This document shows, in pieces, positions 1-9,225 of a DNA stretch of 64,000 bases; position 1 is the stretch's first letter; every line of letters starts with the position of its first letter. A program made the position numbers and the translations under genes. A model generated the notes under the pieces. It was given only the letters and a program-made list of their open reading frames with translations. It was not told the DNA's origin and made no database searches. Source of the DNA: Nisaea acidiphila (lineage in GTDB: Bacteria; Pseudomonadota; Alphaproteobacteria; Thalassobaculales; Thalassobaculaceae); assembly GCF_024662015.1 (NCBI RefSeq), contig NZ_CP102480.1, positions 4,024,501 through 4,088,500 of the forward strand, written 5' to 3'.

Positions 1-198
1 CTCGGGATCCTCTTTGCGCGGGGGGAAGGCGTCGATCGGGATCTGGTCGAGGCGCTCAAATGGTTGACCCTGGCGGACCGGGTTGGCGCCGAAGGCGTGC
101 AACAGGCGCTGACGGCGGTTCGTGGCGCGACGAGCGAGGCTGAGCAGGCGGAAGCGATCCGACGCGCCGATGGCTGGAAAATGACGCTCCCGGAGTAG
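1..198 (+). CDS. Sel1-repeat protein, C-terminal fragment
   Basis: The window opens inside this gene; frame 1 is open from base 1 to a TAG at 196-198, giving the last 65 residues. The first 30 residues carry a Sel1-like repeat signature: GIL-ARGEGVDRDLVEALKWLTLA, that is, an Ala/Gly-rich helix, a Gly-x-Gly-V-x-x-D turn and an ALKW helix. Sel1 repeats are TPR-like solenoids used for protein-protein contacts. The tail after about residue 45 is charged and outside the repeat. The number of repeats and any N-terminal domain lie outside the window, so nothing more specific can be said about its role. Confidence 0.7.
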   Translation, partial: LGILFARGEGVDRDLVEALKWLTLADRVGAEGVQQALTAVRGATSEAEQAEAIRRADGWKMTLPE

Positions 199-291
199 GG
201 CCGAGGTATCGCGGCCGAGGCGTTTTCCAGGCGGCAAAGGTCCCGGTTCCGGTACGCTTGAGCGAAATATAGACCGGTTTGGGTACAGCCT

Positions 292-1542
292 TTGACCCCT
301 CAGGAACATCTTGCCGAACTCAACAAACCGGAGACTCTGCAGGAGCTGTACGCTCTCGTTCAGCCGCATCTGAGAGAGGGAGAGAAGGCGCTCGTCTACC
401 CCTTGCCGTTCGCCATTGCGATCGGTCACCTGGCGCCGGAGCCGCATTATCTCGCGTCTCTCTATGACGAGGTGTACGACAAACTGGTCTTGCTGACGCC
501 GCCGCGGGCTCTGCCGCGTATCAACAAGCCTCTGTTCGATATTCTCTCCAACAGATTTGCCATGGTCGAGACGCAGAACGTCACGTTACTGACGGCCCGC
601 GACCTTGATCTCGGCATGACAAGTGTCGGGCCCTTCGATTTTTGCCTGGAGCACACCAACAGGTTCTACCGTGCTTTCACGCTCCATTGTGCTGCGGGGA
701 AGCGACAGGTGCATCTCGGGCTGGATCCCGGTGCCCGCGAACGCGGCGAAAGCTGGCTGAAAAACGAGGCCGGTATCGATCCGGGGACGCCGTTCGTCGT
801 CATGCATGTGCGTGAGCCGAATTATTCCAACGATTCCGGGAGCGCTTCATTTGGACGGACCCGCGTCGTCGACCCCGAGAGTTTCCGGCCCGCTGTCGAC
901 TGGCTCCTGGAGGCGGGATATGCGGTGTTCCGGATCGGCCGGCCCGGATCTCCGCCATTCCGGCATGTGTCCTCCCGAGTCTTAGATCTGGCGAATGAAG
1001 ACCGGGGTTCGGATTTTCTGGATGTGTATCTTTCGGCCGCCTGCGCGTTCTCGCTCAATTGCATGTCCGGGCCGGAGGCACTCGCCAGGGCGTTCGGCAG
1101 GCCGAGCGTGAACACAAATCTGCTGCACAACATCTACGCTCACCACCTGCCGGAAGATCTTTTTCTTTTCAAGAAGTTCCACATCAGGGACTCAACCGAA
1201 CCCCTGTCCTACGAAGAGCAGCTGGAATTGAAAATGCCGAGCCGGATGGTGCTCGGTCCGCTCCCGGACTCTCGCTGGTACGAGGCAGAACAAATCCGCG
1301 CCGAGGCCTGTACGCCGGAAGATATTCTGGGAGCGGTTCGGGAAATGCATGACCGGTTGTCAGGAGCGCGGCAGGCGAACCCGGCGAACGAGCGTTTCCT
1401 CGAACTGAGCAGGTCTTACGAGAACTCGATTTCGAGGGACGAGCAGGCCAGGTCGCTTGGCATGGACATCTATTCCTACGCGCATGGGATGGGCGAGCTG
1501 TCGTCGGCATGGGCGAACCTCAACCCATGGTTCCTTGGCTGA
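292..1542 (+). CDS. Putative glycosyltransferase, TIGR04372-like
   Basis: A 416-residue protein that I match by pattern to the TIGR04372 family of putative glycosyltransferases. Seen in the sequence: VVMHVRE at 169-175, a following R-x-x-D at 190-194, GYAVFRIGR at 209-217, a [11 protein letters not shown] segment at 241-251 and a Ser-Gly-rich loop ([19 protein letters not shown]) at 258-276. These resemble the nucleotide-sugar half of GT-B enzymes. Substrate is unknown and no sugar-synthesis genes are next to it. The start is uncertain: the frame begins at a TTG with no clear ribosome binding site. It ends about 100 bases before the FKBP-rhodanese gene, in a different frame. Confidence 0.6.
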   Translation: MTPQEHLAELNKPETLQELYALVQPHLREGEKALVYPLPFAIAIGHLAPEPHYLASLYDEVYDKLVLLTPPRALPRINKPLFDILSNRFAMVETQNVTLLTARDLDLGMTSVGPFDFCLEHTNRFYRAFTLHCAAGKRQVHLGLDPGARERGESWLKNEAGIDPGTPFVVMHVREPNYSNDSGSASFGRTRVVDPESFRPAVDWLLEAGYAVFRIGRPGSPPFRHVSSRVLDLANEDRGSDFLDVYLSAACAFSLNCMSGPEALARAFGRPSVNTNLLHNIYAHHLPEDLFLFKKFHIRDSTEPLSYEEQLELKMPSRMVLGPLPDSRWYEAEQIRAEACTPEDILGAVREMHDRLSGARQANPANERFLELSRSYENSISRDEQARSLGMDIYSYAHGMGELSSAWANLNPWFLG

Positions 1543-1645
1543 GCCGCTTGGCAAGGTGCTCGGGCGGATTGCGTGTCTGCACGGATTGGATTCCCGAGCG
1601 TCACCGATTACCGTGGGCGCGACGACGAATTTTAGGACCGTGCCG

Positions 1646-2398
1646 ATGTCGAACCAACTTCGTGCCGCGCTGGCTGCGCTGATCCTTGTTCTTGCTCCGG
1701 CGACAGGTGAGGCGCATCACCAACCCGGCCACCTCACCGTGACGGATCTGACGGTCGGCACGGGCGCCACGGCTGCGGAGAACGCGTCCGTAACTGTGCA
1801 CTACACCGGTTGGCTGATGGACGGCACCAAGTTCGACTCCAGTCTCGACCGCAACACCCCCTTTACCTTCACGCTCGGCGCGGGACGGGTAATTCGCGGG
1901 TGGGATCAGGGTGTCGAAGGCATGAAGGTGGGCGGCAAGCGGGAGCTCATCATTCCGGCGGACCTTGCCTACGGAGAGCGGGGGGCCGGCGGAGGTCTCA
2001 TCCCGCCGAACGCGACGCTGAAGTTCGAAGTGGAACTGATCTCGGTGGCGGCGCCGAAATTCAGGACGATCGGCAATGCCGATCTGAAGTCTCTGATGGA
2101 CCGAGGTGTGACTGTGATCGACATCCGGCGCCCGGACGAATGGGAGCAGACCGGAACAATCCCGGGGGCGAAGCGCCTGACCGCTTTTGACGGGCGCGGT
2201 CAGTTTGTTCAGAGTTTTCCGGGCGCGCTCGAAAAGCTCGTGACCCGCGATCAGGAGGTTGTGCTTATCTGTCGGACGGGAAGCCGCTCACTCGCGCTCG
2301 CTCGCGCCATGGCCGATCAGGCCGGGTATACGAGGGTCTATAATCACGGATCCGGCATCCTTGACTGGGTGAAGGATGGGAATCCGGTCGAGAAATAG
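1646..2398 (+). CDS. Secreted FKBP-type peptidyl-prolyl isomerase fused to a rhodanese domain
   Basis: A 250-residue two-domain protein. Residues 1-23 form a signal peptide (hydrophobic core [13 protein letters not shown]). An FKBP domain spans about 30-135, with [14 protein letters not shown] at 53-66 and [13 protein letters not shown] at 85-97, the usual active-site landmarks of prolyl isomerases. A rhodanese domain follows at about 140-245 with Cys209 in the loop CRTGSRS, the position of the catalytic, persulfide-carrying cysteine. The ATG at 1646 is preferred because it begins the signal peptide; the frame itself opens further upstream. The product should act in the periplasm. It is the first gene of a tight run with a DUF3445 protein (10-base gap) and a VOC protein. 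The fusion is uncommon to my knowledge. Confidence 0.9.
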   Translation: MSNQLRAALAALILVLAPATGEAHHQPGHLTVTDLTVGTGATAAENASVTVHYTGWLMDGTKFDSSLDRNTPFTFTLGAGRVIRGWDQGVEGMKVGGKRELIIPADLAYGERGAGGGLIPPNATLKFEVELISVAAPKFRTIGNADLKSLMDRGVTVIDIRRPDEWEQTGTIPGAKRLTAFDGRGQFVQSFPGALEKLVTRDQEVVLICRTGSRSLALARAMADQAGYTRVYNHGSGILDWVKDGNPVEK

Positions 2399-2407
2399 GA
2401 AGAAAAA

Positions 2408-3322
2408 GTGCCTGCAACGGAGAATACGGGGCCGCGCTATGCGCCCTATGCCAACGGCAAATACGCGCTGGCGATGGGATTGGTCGGACTCGATCTGAAG
2501 GACTGGATCGATATCGACGACAAGCGCGCGGTGGAATTGCAGGAAAAGGAGCGCCTGCTTGCAGCGGATCGTAAGGCGGTCTTCGGGGATCTGCCGGGCA
2601 GTGAGGAGGCCCAGCGCGAAGTGCTCGTGCTGCTGCTTGAGCATCTCGAGCGGCACCACCCAGACCTGATCGGCTTCGCGGACGGGACGATCACCATCAA
2701 GGAGACGGGCAAGAGCTACCGGATGGCCGATTTCGCCGATCATGCGCTCGATCTCGCGGGCCGGCTCGTTCAGGAGGATCTCTGCCTGATGCGACCGGGA
2801 GAGGAGGGCTATGTCCTGCACGCCGCCTCGCTCTGCTTTCCCGCGCGCTGGCTGCTTGCCGAGAAGCTGGGCCAGCCGATGATGCGGATCCACGAGCGGG
2901 TCTCCGGCTATGCCGAGAAGCTCGGGCGCCCGGTCGACCGTTTCTTCGAGCATCTCCGGTCCGACAAGCCGGTGCAGCGGCTCAACTGGTCGATCGTCGA
3001 CGATCCGGCCCTGTTCCAGAGTGGCGGCAAGTTCCGCACGGAGGCGGAGGACGCCATCACGCCCGAGAATGCGAGCGACAGGCTATGGATCCGGATCGAG
3101 CGCCAGACCCTCAGGCGTCTGGAGAAATCCGGAGACATCCTTTTTACCATCCGCACCTTCGTCGATCCGCTTTCCTGTCTCGAAACCCGCCCGGACCTTG
3201 CGTCGGCTCTGCGCTCCGCGCTCGCGGAAATGCCGGACGGCATGCAGCATTACAAGAGCCTGCCGCCGTTCCGTGACGCGCTTGACCGGTATCTGGAGCG
3301 CATCGGCCAGCAGGCAGCCTGA
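2408..3322 (+). CDS. DUF3445 family protein, heme-dependent oxidative N-demethylase-like
   Basis: A 304-residue protein with a GTG start behind AGGAAGAAAA. The sequence fits the DUF3445 family across its length: an N-terminal YALAMGLVGLDLKDWIDID motif at about 18-36, a central CLMRPGEEGYVLHAASLCFPARW segment near 125-150, and a C-terminal LWIRIERQTLRRLEKSGDILFTIRTF stretch near 225-250. Members of this family include the alpha subunit of a heme-dependent oxidative N-demethylase that acts on dimethylamine, with heme and an N-terminal ligand cluster. The other demethylase subunits are not next to it here, so the substrate is open. It lies 10 bases after the FKBP-rhodanese gene and 12 bases before the VOC gene and is probably co-transcribed with both. 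Confidence 0.8.
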   Translation: MPATENTGPRYAPYANGKYALAMGLVGLDLKDWIDIDDKRAVELQEKERLLAADRKAVFGDLPGSEEAQREVLVLLLEHLERHHPDLIGFADGTITIKETGKSYRMADFADHALDLAGRLVQEDLCLMRPGEEGYVLHAASLCFPARWLLAEKLGQPMMRIHERVSGYAEKLGRPVDRFFEHLRSDKPVQRLNWSIVDDPALFQSGGKFRTEAEDAITPENASDRLWIRIERQTLRRLEKSGDILFTIRTFVDPLSCLETRPDLASALRSALAEMPDGMQHYKSLPPFRDALDRYLERIGQQAA

Positions 3323-3333
3323 GACGGCGCCGG

Positions 3334-3708
3334 ATGATCGACCACGTCTCCATCGCCGTCTCCGATCTTGCCCGCAGCGCCGCGTTCTATGACCGCGTGC
3401 TGGCCCCGCTCGGCCTCGTCCGGCTCGCCGAGCGAGAACGGACGATTGGCTTTGGCAAGAGGTATCCCGAGTTCTGGCTGAACCTGCGCGAGGGTTTGGC
3501 GACCGTGGAGGAGGGCACCGGCATCCATATCTGCCTCCGCACGTCGTCGAGGGAAGCCGTGGACGACTTCCACGCAGCGGCGCTCGCGTATGGCGGCCAC
3601 AGCGACGGCGTGCCGGGCGAACGGCAGGCGACGGTGACAATCTACTACGGCGCCTTCATCCGCGATCCGGACGGCAACAAGATCGAGGCGGTGACCTTCC
3701 CGCGCTGA
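3334..3708 (+). CDS. VOC family (glyoxalase/bleomycin-resistance fold) protein
   Basis: A 124-residue single-domain protein starting MIDHVSIAV. His4, His65 (GIHICLR) and Glu118 in the terminal DPDGNKIEAV motif are in the positions used as metal ligands by the vicinal oxygen chelate superfamily. Length is typical for a small VOC protein that dimerises to build its active site. Substrate cannot be read from the sequence; homologues include lactoylglutathione lyase-like and dioxygenase-like enzymes. It starts 12 bases after the DUF3445 gene and is the last gene of that three-gene run. Confidence 0.85.
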   Translation: MIDHVSIAVSDLARSAAFYDRVLAPLGLVRLAERERTIGFGKRYPEFWLNLREGLATVEEGTGIHICLRTSSREAVDDFHAAALAYGGHSDGVPGERQATVTIYYGAFIRDPDGNKIEAVTFPR

Positions 3709-3743
3709 AAAGAAGCAGGCAAGCTGTTGCCGGCCTGATCGCG

Positions 3744-4028
3744 CTAAAACAGTTTTTGAAACAGCGATCTGATCTTGAAAAAAATGTGAGCAGATATTTC
3801 CAAAATCATCAATGCCACGAACGAACTCAAGGTGAGGTATTTATGATACATGGAAATGTAAAACACAGTTTCGCTTACTTCTTTTTGGCTGCCGTGGCTA
3901 TTGACATAAAATTTTCCATCTATGGCCCACTCAGTGTCGGCGGCGCCACCTAAATAAATGGCGGTTATTATGAAGAGAATAAAGTTCGCTACTACGATTT
4001 TGTAGAGAGTCTTGAAGCGAACATTCAT
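3744..4028 (-). CDS. Small hypothetical membrane protein
   Basis: A 94-residue protein that I do not recognise. Two hydrophobic segments stand out, IVVANFILFIITAIYLGG (about 11-28) and YLTLSSFVALMILEISAHIFF (about 64-84), separated by a polar loop of about 35 residues with a Trp and a SHGSQKE stretch. The coding DNA is clearly richer in A and T than the genes on both sides, which suggests recent acquisition. It is convergent with the VOC gene and faces away from the arginine deiminase-family gene. Reality as a gene rests on the clean membrane topology only. Confidence 0.5.
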   Translation of the reverse strand: MNVRFKTLYKIVVANFILFIITAIYLGGAADTEWAIDGKFYVNSHGSQKEVSETVFYISMYHKYLTLSSFVALMILEISAHIFFKIRSLFQKLF

Positions 4029-4144
4029 AAATCCAGACCCAATATCCGGGACGCTCTCGAATTTTCACGCTTTAATGATCGTTTTGATCGACGTGCAGCG
4101 CGAGCGCGGCGAAACAACTTCAATTATCCAATCCGATCGCGAGT

Positions 4145-5038
4145 TTAAATCGCTTCCCGCTTCAGCGCCATCGAGAGGCAGCGCGGTCCGCCTCCGGCCT
4201 GGGTGAACATCGAGAGGTCCGGGTCGAGCACCGTGATGCCCTCGGCCCGCAGTGCCTCGTTCACCCGTTTCGCACCCTTCGAGGAAATCACCCTGTCGTT
4301 CCCGAGCGACATGCAGTTGCACTGGAGCTGCATCGCCTCCTTGTAGGTGACGGCGACCGGCTCGATGCCATGGCCCTTCACCCAGGCGACGAAATCCTCC
4401 GGCAGCACGTCGAGGCACATCAGGGCGAGGCGTTCGTTCACCGTGGCGTAGAGCAGGTCGAGATGCAGGAAATGCTCGGCGAAGCGCTGCAGGCGGCATT
4501 CCCAGCCCTCGGCCTCGAGCCAGGTCTGGAGCTGTTTCGCCGCGACCTCGGTGGTGCGCTGGCCGGTATAGCCGACGACCGCGACGCCCGGCTTGATCAG
4601 GTGGATGTCGCCGCCCTCGATCGGTCCCGCCGTCGCCCAGTTCCAGACCGGAATGCCGAGCCTCTCGTAGAAGCGGTGGGTCGGCGCGATCTCGCCCCGG
4701 CGCTGCTGGCGGTACATCTGGCAGAGGAAGACGCCCCAGGGCGTCATCACCGAGGGGTCGCGGGTGTAGACCTGATAGCTGAGCGCGGGATCTGTCTCGG
4801 CGAAATGGCAGGAGACGCCGGCGCTTTCATAGGCATCGATGAATTCCTGAAATCCACCGCTCGCCGCGCTCCGGTCGAAGGCGACGCCGTCGCGCAGGGT
4901 GGCCCGGACCACGGCGTTGGCCGTCGTGTCCTCCTTGGCGATGTCCGACCATTGAAAATTGTCGGGGCGGCAGAGATAGACGTCTTTCAGGACACCGTAT
5001 TCGGAGCCGACGGCGAAGGCGTTCGAGCCAGAAGACAT
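4145..5038 (-). CDS. Arginine deiminase-family protein (amidinotransferase/DDAH-like)
   Basis: A 297-residue guanidino-group-modifying enzyme. Visible landmarks are YTRDPS at 91-96, EGGDIH at 141-146, a His-Leu-Asp at 192-194, a Cys-rich QLQCNCMSLGND segment at 237-248, and Cys287 in GGGPRCLSM near the C-terminus, the usual place of the nucleophilic cysteine. This order matches dimethylarginine dimethylaminohydrolase and related arginine deiminase-like enzymes, which hydrolyse or transfer the guanidino group of arginine derivatives. The length agrees with DDAH-type members rather than the roughly 400-residue ArcA. It is transcribed leftward after an acyl-CoA synthetase gene with a 40-base gap, so the two may share a transcript; a metabolic link is not obvious. 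Confidence 0.85.
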   Translation of the reverse strand: MSSGSNAFAVGSEYGVLKDVYLCRPDNFQWSDIAKEDTTANAVVRATLRDGVAFDRSAASGGFQEFIDAYESAGVSCHFAETDPALSYQVYTRDPSVMTPWGVFLCQMYRQQRRGEIAPTHRFYERLGIPVWNWATAGPIEGGDIHLIKPGVAVVGYTGQRTTEVAAKQLQTWLEAEGWECRLQRFAEHFLHLDLLYATVNERLALMCLDVLPEDFVAWVKGHGIEPVAVTYKEAMQLQCNCMSLGNDRVISSKGAKRVNEALRAEGITVLDPDLSMFTQAGGGPRCLSMALKREAI

Positions 5039-5078
5039 ATGGGAGATCCGGAGAGGGTGATCAGATAAGGCGGGCAGC

Positions 5079-6617
5079 TTAGCCTTCCGCCTCGCCCGCC
5101 AGCAAGTCGCGCAGCTCGGTTTTCAGGATCTTCCCGTAATTGTTCTTGGTCAGCGCCGTGACCAGCCGATACTCCTTCGGTCGTTTGAAGCGGGCGATGT
5201 TTTCGAGGCAAAGCGCGTCCAATTCCGCCGTCTCGATCTCCTTGTCGGGATGCGGCACAACGAAGGCGACCACTTCCTCGCCCCAGTCGGGATGTGGGCG
5301 CCCGACCACCGCGCATTCATAGACGTCCGGGTGGCGCAACAGCACCTCCTCGATCTCGCGCGGATAGATGTTGGTACCGCCGGAGATGATCATGTCCTTG
5401 GAGCGGTCCTTCAGCGTGACGTAACCGTCCGGATCCATCGCGCCGAGATCGCCGGTCCAGAGCCAGCCGTCGCGGATCGTCTTGGCGGTCGCCTCCGGGT
5501 TCTGCCAATAGCCGCCCATGACGATATCGCCGCGGCAGATGATCTCCCCGGTCTCTCCGAAGCCGACATTGTTGCCGTCGGCATCGACCACGCGGACTTC
5601 TACTCCGGTGCGCGCGAACCCGGCGGAGCCCAGGCGGGCGAGATAGCGTGGATGGTCCTTGTCGAGATAGGCCGATTTCGGCAAGCCTGTGATGGTCATC
5701 GGCGCCTCTCCGAGACCGTAGATCTGGGTCAGCTTCGGGCCGAGCTTTTCCTGCGCCCTCAGCACGTCCTCCAGATACATCGGCCCGCCGCCATAGACGA
5801 TGGTCTTGAGATTGGTCAGGTCCGCACCGCCGAGGGCCGGATGGTTGATCAGGCGGCTCACCATGGTCGGGGCGAAGAAGAAGCTCGCACCCGGCCAGTT
5901 CGAAATCAGGTCGAGGCACTCCTCCACATCGTAGCCGCCGCTTTCCGGCACGACATTGTTGGCGCCGCGGGCGATATGCGGCATCGCGTAGAGCCCGGAG
6001 CCGTGGCTCATCGGTGCGGCGTGGATCATGCAGTCGCCTGGATCGATCCCGTCGACGTCTGCGAGATAGTTCGTGGTCGCGAACATCAGGCTGCGATGGG
6101 TGATCATCGCGCCTTTCGGCCGCCCGGTGGTACCGGAAGTGTAGAAGAGCCAGCAGAGCGTGTCCGGATCGACGGAGGCGGGCGGGACGGGATCGGCCTC
6201 GTAGAGTTCCTCGATATCGGCGTCGACGGTGGAAATCAGGTGTTCCAGGTCGGGAACCTCGTTCTTGATCCCGGCCAGCATGCCTGCGAGGTCCGGTGTT
6301 GCGAAACAGGCCCGCGCCCCGCTGTTGTCGAGGATGTAGGCGAACTCCTTTGGATGCAGCTTGGCGTTGATCGGAACCGCCGCAAGACCGGCATGCCAGA
6401 TCGCGTAAAGGATTTCGAGATAGAGCGGGTGGTTCTTCATCGCCAGTGCGACCCGGTCGCCCGGCACAAGGTCGAGTTCGGTTCTGAGCGCGCCGGCGAG
6501 GCGGGCAGCACGAGTACCCAGTTCGCGGTAGCTCCGGAACACCGATCGGCCGAATGAAACGGCCGGCCGGTCGCCATGAATGCGCGCCACCTGCGCCAAT
6601 ATTGCGGCCTGATTCAT
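5079..6617 (-). CDS. AMP-dependent acyl-CoA synthetase/ligase
   Basis: A 512-residue member of the acyl-adenylate-forming family. YTSGTTGRPKG at 159-169 is the phosphate-binding loop, followed by an IYGLGEAPMT motif, GWLWTGDLG and the hinge region DRSKDMIISGGTNIYPREIE, then a C-terminal domain with the conserved late lysine in KNNYGKILK. It should ligate a carboxylic acid to CoA through an acyl-AMP; chain length cannot be read. The frame is open for a further 130 codons upstream, but the ATG at 6617 has AAGGAG eight bases before it and gives the normal family length, so it is chosen. The gene lies upstream of the arginine deiminase-family gene on the same strand. Confidence 0.92.
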   Translation of the reverse strand: MNQAAILAQVARIHGDRPAVSFGRSVFRSYRELGTRAARLAGALRTELDLVPGDRVALAMKNHPLYLEILYAIWHAGLAAVPINAKLHPKEFAYILDNSGARACFATPDLAGMLAGIKNEVPDLEHLISTVDADIEELYEADPVPPASVDPDTLCWLFYTSGTTGRPKGAMITHRSLMFATTNYLADVDGIDPGDCMIHAAPMSHGSGLYAMPHIARGANNVVPESGGYDVEECLDLISNWPGASFFFAPTMVSRLINHPALGGADLTNLKTIVYGGGPMYLEDVLRAQEKLGPKLTQIYGLGEAPMTITGLPKSAYLDKDHPRYLARLGSAGFARTGVEVRVVDADGNNVGFGETGEIICRGDIVMGGYWQNPEATAKTIRDGWLWTGDLGAMDPDGYVTLKDRSKDMIISGGTNIYPREIEEVLLRHPDVYECAVVGRPHPDWGEEVVAFVVPHPDKEIETAELDALCLENIARFKRPKEYRLVTALTKNNYGKILKTELRDLLAGEAEG

Positions 6618-6819
6618 CAGGTGGTCTCCTTCCGGTGCTCCCATGATCCGGTCTCTAAATGTGCCGGCACGAGCGATATCAGCCCAATTCCCCAACCAAC
6701 TCAAGGGATTGTCGAAACTGGCAGGCATCCGTTCTACGGATGCACAACGCCGTGATCTCGCGATAGGATCGTGATTGCGCGACACGCAGATGTCCGCCGT
6801 TTCGCACCGGAGGAAAGAC

Positions 6820-9105
6820 ATGAAAGCGCTGACCGGACTTCGCCGTCTTCTGCTCGGGCTGGCCATCTGCGCGTATGCGATGATTTTCGCAAGCGGCGCG
6901 TCCATGTCGCAGATGCCGGTAACGGCGCAGACCGCCGAGCCGGACCCTTTGCAGAAGCTCGTCTCCGAGATGACGCCGGAGCAGAAAGATGCCCTGACCA
7001 GACTCATTGAGACACTGGACGCGCATGAGAAGACCGGTGCGTCCGTGGAAACCGGTCCCTCGATGGTCGCTCGGATGCAGACCGTTCTTTCCGGCTTTCG
7101 TCTTTATGTAAGCGAAAAAATCGCCGGGTTACCGGATCTGCTATCGAGTATTGGTTCGGGCTTGGCGCAGGCTGAAGGAGAGCTGCTGAAGCTACTCGGC
7201 TTTTTGCTGTTGAGCATTGCCGCCGCCGTCGCGGCGGAACAGCTCTTTATCCGCGTGGCTGCTCCGTGGCGCGATCGGATCAGGGTTCCGAGCGGCGGCG
7301 CTCTCGGAGAGATCATCGGCAAGCTCGGCCTGAGAGCGGTGCTCGAGCTTGGCGGTGTCGTCGTTTTCCTGGTGGTGGCGTTGCTGATCGCCAATGCGGT
7401 CCCGTCGAACAAGGAGCATGTGGTTTCGGTTTCCAGCTTCGTGCTTCTGGCGGTCGGGCTGGCGCGCATCGCCGCCGCCATCCTGCGATTTGTTCTCGCG
7501 CCGAACCGGCCAGACCTGCGTCTAGTCGCGGCGAGCGACGACACCGTGCGGACGCTCTACCGCTTTCTCGTGTTTGTTTTCGGAGCCGGCGGTTTTCTCA
7601 TGTTCCTGTCGGATTTTGTCGTACGCGCCGGTCAGGATGTCGGAGAAGACATGCGCTTCTGGACCTCGCTCCTCGCGACACTTTGGCTGATAGGCACTCT
7701 CTGGCACACGCGCGCGGGATTGACCCGGATTTTGATCGGCGATGCAGACGAGCCGACCCCGGGCCTCGCGCGGATGGCGCGCTGGTGGCCGCCGGTCATG
7801 ATTTTGCTGCTGACGGCAAACTGGCTGTTCCTTCAGACGGCGATCAGTGCGGGTGTCGAAGTGATCTCGCCGCTGCGTGGCACGCTCGTGATCGTCCTGA
7901 TTCTCATCACGCCCTTTCTCGATACCATGGTTCGCGGGATCGCGAGTTATCTGGTGCCGTCCGAAGCCGTTTCCGGAGGAACGGAGTTTGCGGACGAGAG
8001 CGAAAGGCCGGTCCCGGAGATCGAGCGGCAGACCCGTCTCAGCTATATCCGGATTGGCCGGACGCTGCTTTTCGGTGCCATCGTTATCCTGGTCGGCAAA
8101 CTTTGGGGGCTGAGCCTGCAGGGCATCGCGTCGGTCGGAATCGGCGCGGAGCTGGCGGCCCATATGCTCGGGGCGCTGCTGATCCTCGCCTGCGGTTATC
8201 TGGTTTGGGAATTCTGCAATCTCTGGATCAATCGCCGCCTCATCGGGGAAGGGGTGACGGGAGACGCGGCCGCACCCGCGCATGGCGGAGGCGAGGGCGG
8301 CGGGGCCGGTCAGTCGAGACTGGCGACCGTCCTGCCTTTGGTTCGCGTGGTTCTGAGCGCCGTCATTGCCGTTCTGACCGTGTTGCTGGCGCTCGACAGC
8401 CTCGGGATCAACATCACACCGCTGCTTGCTGGCGCCGGCGTTATCGGCCTTGCCGTCGGATTCGGAGCCCAGACACTGGTCAAGGATGTGGTCTCCGGGG
8501 TCTTTTTCCTTCTCGACGACGCCTTCCGGGTCGGCGAGTTCATCGATGCCGGCGGCACGCTCGGGGCGGTGGAGAAGATTTCTGTCCGCTCGATCCTGCT
8601 ACGCTCGGTCAACGGGCCGATCCACATCATCCCCTATGGAGAGATCGCCAAGGTCACCAACATGAGCCGTGACTGGGTGATCATGAAGCTGCGTTTCACG
8701 GTGCCGTTCGACACCGATCTCGACAAGGTCCGGAAGATCTTCAAGAAAATCGGTCAGGAGATGATGGAAGTGCCGGAACTTGCGGAGGGTATCATCGAGC
8801 CCTTCAAATCTCAAGGTGCGGCGGATGTGGACGATGTCGGCATCATCGTTCGCGGCAAGTTCATGACCAAGCCGGGCCACCAGTTCGCGGTGCGCAAGGA
8901 AGTCTATTCCCGGGTCCAGAGAGCCTTCAGGGAGAACGGGATCGATTTCGCCCGCAAGGAAGTCCGCGTGAACATTCCGGGCCTCGGCGACCATGCCGAT
9001 CTCACCCCGGAACAGGAGAACGCGATCGCGGCCGCCGCCAGCCAGGCGGCCGAGCCGCCTGCGGCTGAACCGCAGGCCAGGAAAGCGCCCGCCGACGACA
9101 GGTAA
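6820..9105 (+). CDS. Large MscS-family mechanosensitive channel
   Basis: A 761-residue inner-membrane protein of the MscS superfamily. An N-terminal signal-like helix (about 5-27) is followed by a periplasmic or coiled region, about ten hydrophobic segments between 100 and 500, and the conserved pore and beta domain: ITPLLAGAGVIGLAVGFGAQTLVKDVVSG is the pore helix, FFLLDDAFRVGEFIDAGG the beta domain, and NGPIHIIPYGEIAKVTNMSRDW the family hallmark. Such channels open under membrane tension in hypo-osmotic shock. The ATG at 6820 has GGAGG six bases ahead and is preferred to an in-frame TTG 45 bases upstream. The C-terminal 30 residues are Ala/Pro rich. Divergent from the acyl-CoA synthetase gene. 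Confidence 0.93.
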   Translation: MKALTGLRRLLLGLAICAYAMIFASGASMSQMPVTAQTAEPDPLQKLVSEMTPEQKDALTRLIETLDAHEKTGASVETGPSMVARMQTVLSGFRLYVSEKIAGLPDLLSSIGSGLAQAEGELLKLLGFLLLSIAAAVAAEQLFIRVAAPWRDRIRVPSGGALGEIIGKLGLRAVLELGGVVVFLVVALLIANAVPSNKEHVVSVSSFVLLAVGLARIAAAILRFVLAPNRPDLRLVAASDDTVRTLYRFLVFVFGAGGFLMFLSDFVVRAGQDVGEDMRFWTSLLATLWLIGTLWHTRAGLTRILIGDADEPTPGLARMARWWPPVMILLLTANWLFLQTAISAGVEVISPLRGTLVIVLILITPFLDTMVRGIASYLVPSEAVSGGTEFADESERPVPEIERQTRLSYIRIGRTLLFGAIVILVGKLWGLSLQGIASVGIGAELAAHMLGALLILACGYLVWEFCNLWINRRLIGEGVTGDAAAPAHGGGEGGGAGQSRLATVLPLVRVVLSAVIAVLTVLLALDSLGINITPLLAGAGVIGLAVGFGAQTLVKDVVSGVFFLLDDAFRVGEFIDAGGTLGAVEKISVRSILLRSVNGPIHIIPYGEIAKVTNMSRDWVIMKLRFTVPFDTDLDKVRKIFKKIGQEMMEVPELAEGIIEPFKSQGAADVDDVGIIVRGKFMTKPGHQFAVRKEVYSRVQRAFRENGIDFARKEVRVNIPGLGDHADLTPEQENAIAAAASQAAEPPAAEPQARKAPADDR

Positions 9106-9142
9106 GCGTCGTCGGACCAACCGCCCTCAACCTTCCGCTCAA

Positions 9143-9159
9143 TTGGCACGGCATTTGCT
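9143..9159 (+). promoter_or_regulatory. Sigma-54 (RpoN) -24/-12 promoter
   Basis: TTGGCACGGCATTTGCT matches the sigma-54 consensus TGGCACG-N4-TTGC(A/T) at every conserved position. The GG (9145-9146) and GC (9157-9158) are separated by exactly 10 bases as required. Transcription would start near 9170, about 56 bases before the ATG of the 56-residue small protein gene. No enhancer-binding regulator gene lies nearby, and I could not identify upstream activator sites because the region upstream is the end of the channel gene. Confidence 0.8.
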
Positions 9160-9225
9160 GTGACTGAATTATGAGTTCGGGAGTGAGCGAAACGCTGAAC
9201 AGATCAGCTCTTTGAGGAGGGTAGA

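Noticed and set aside
2288-2953. A 221-codon minus-strand frame under the rhodanese and DUF3445 genes
   Set aside because: Covers the antisense of two supported genes and shows no domain, so it is treated as a shadow.
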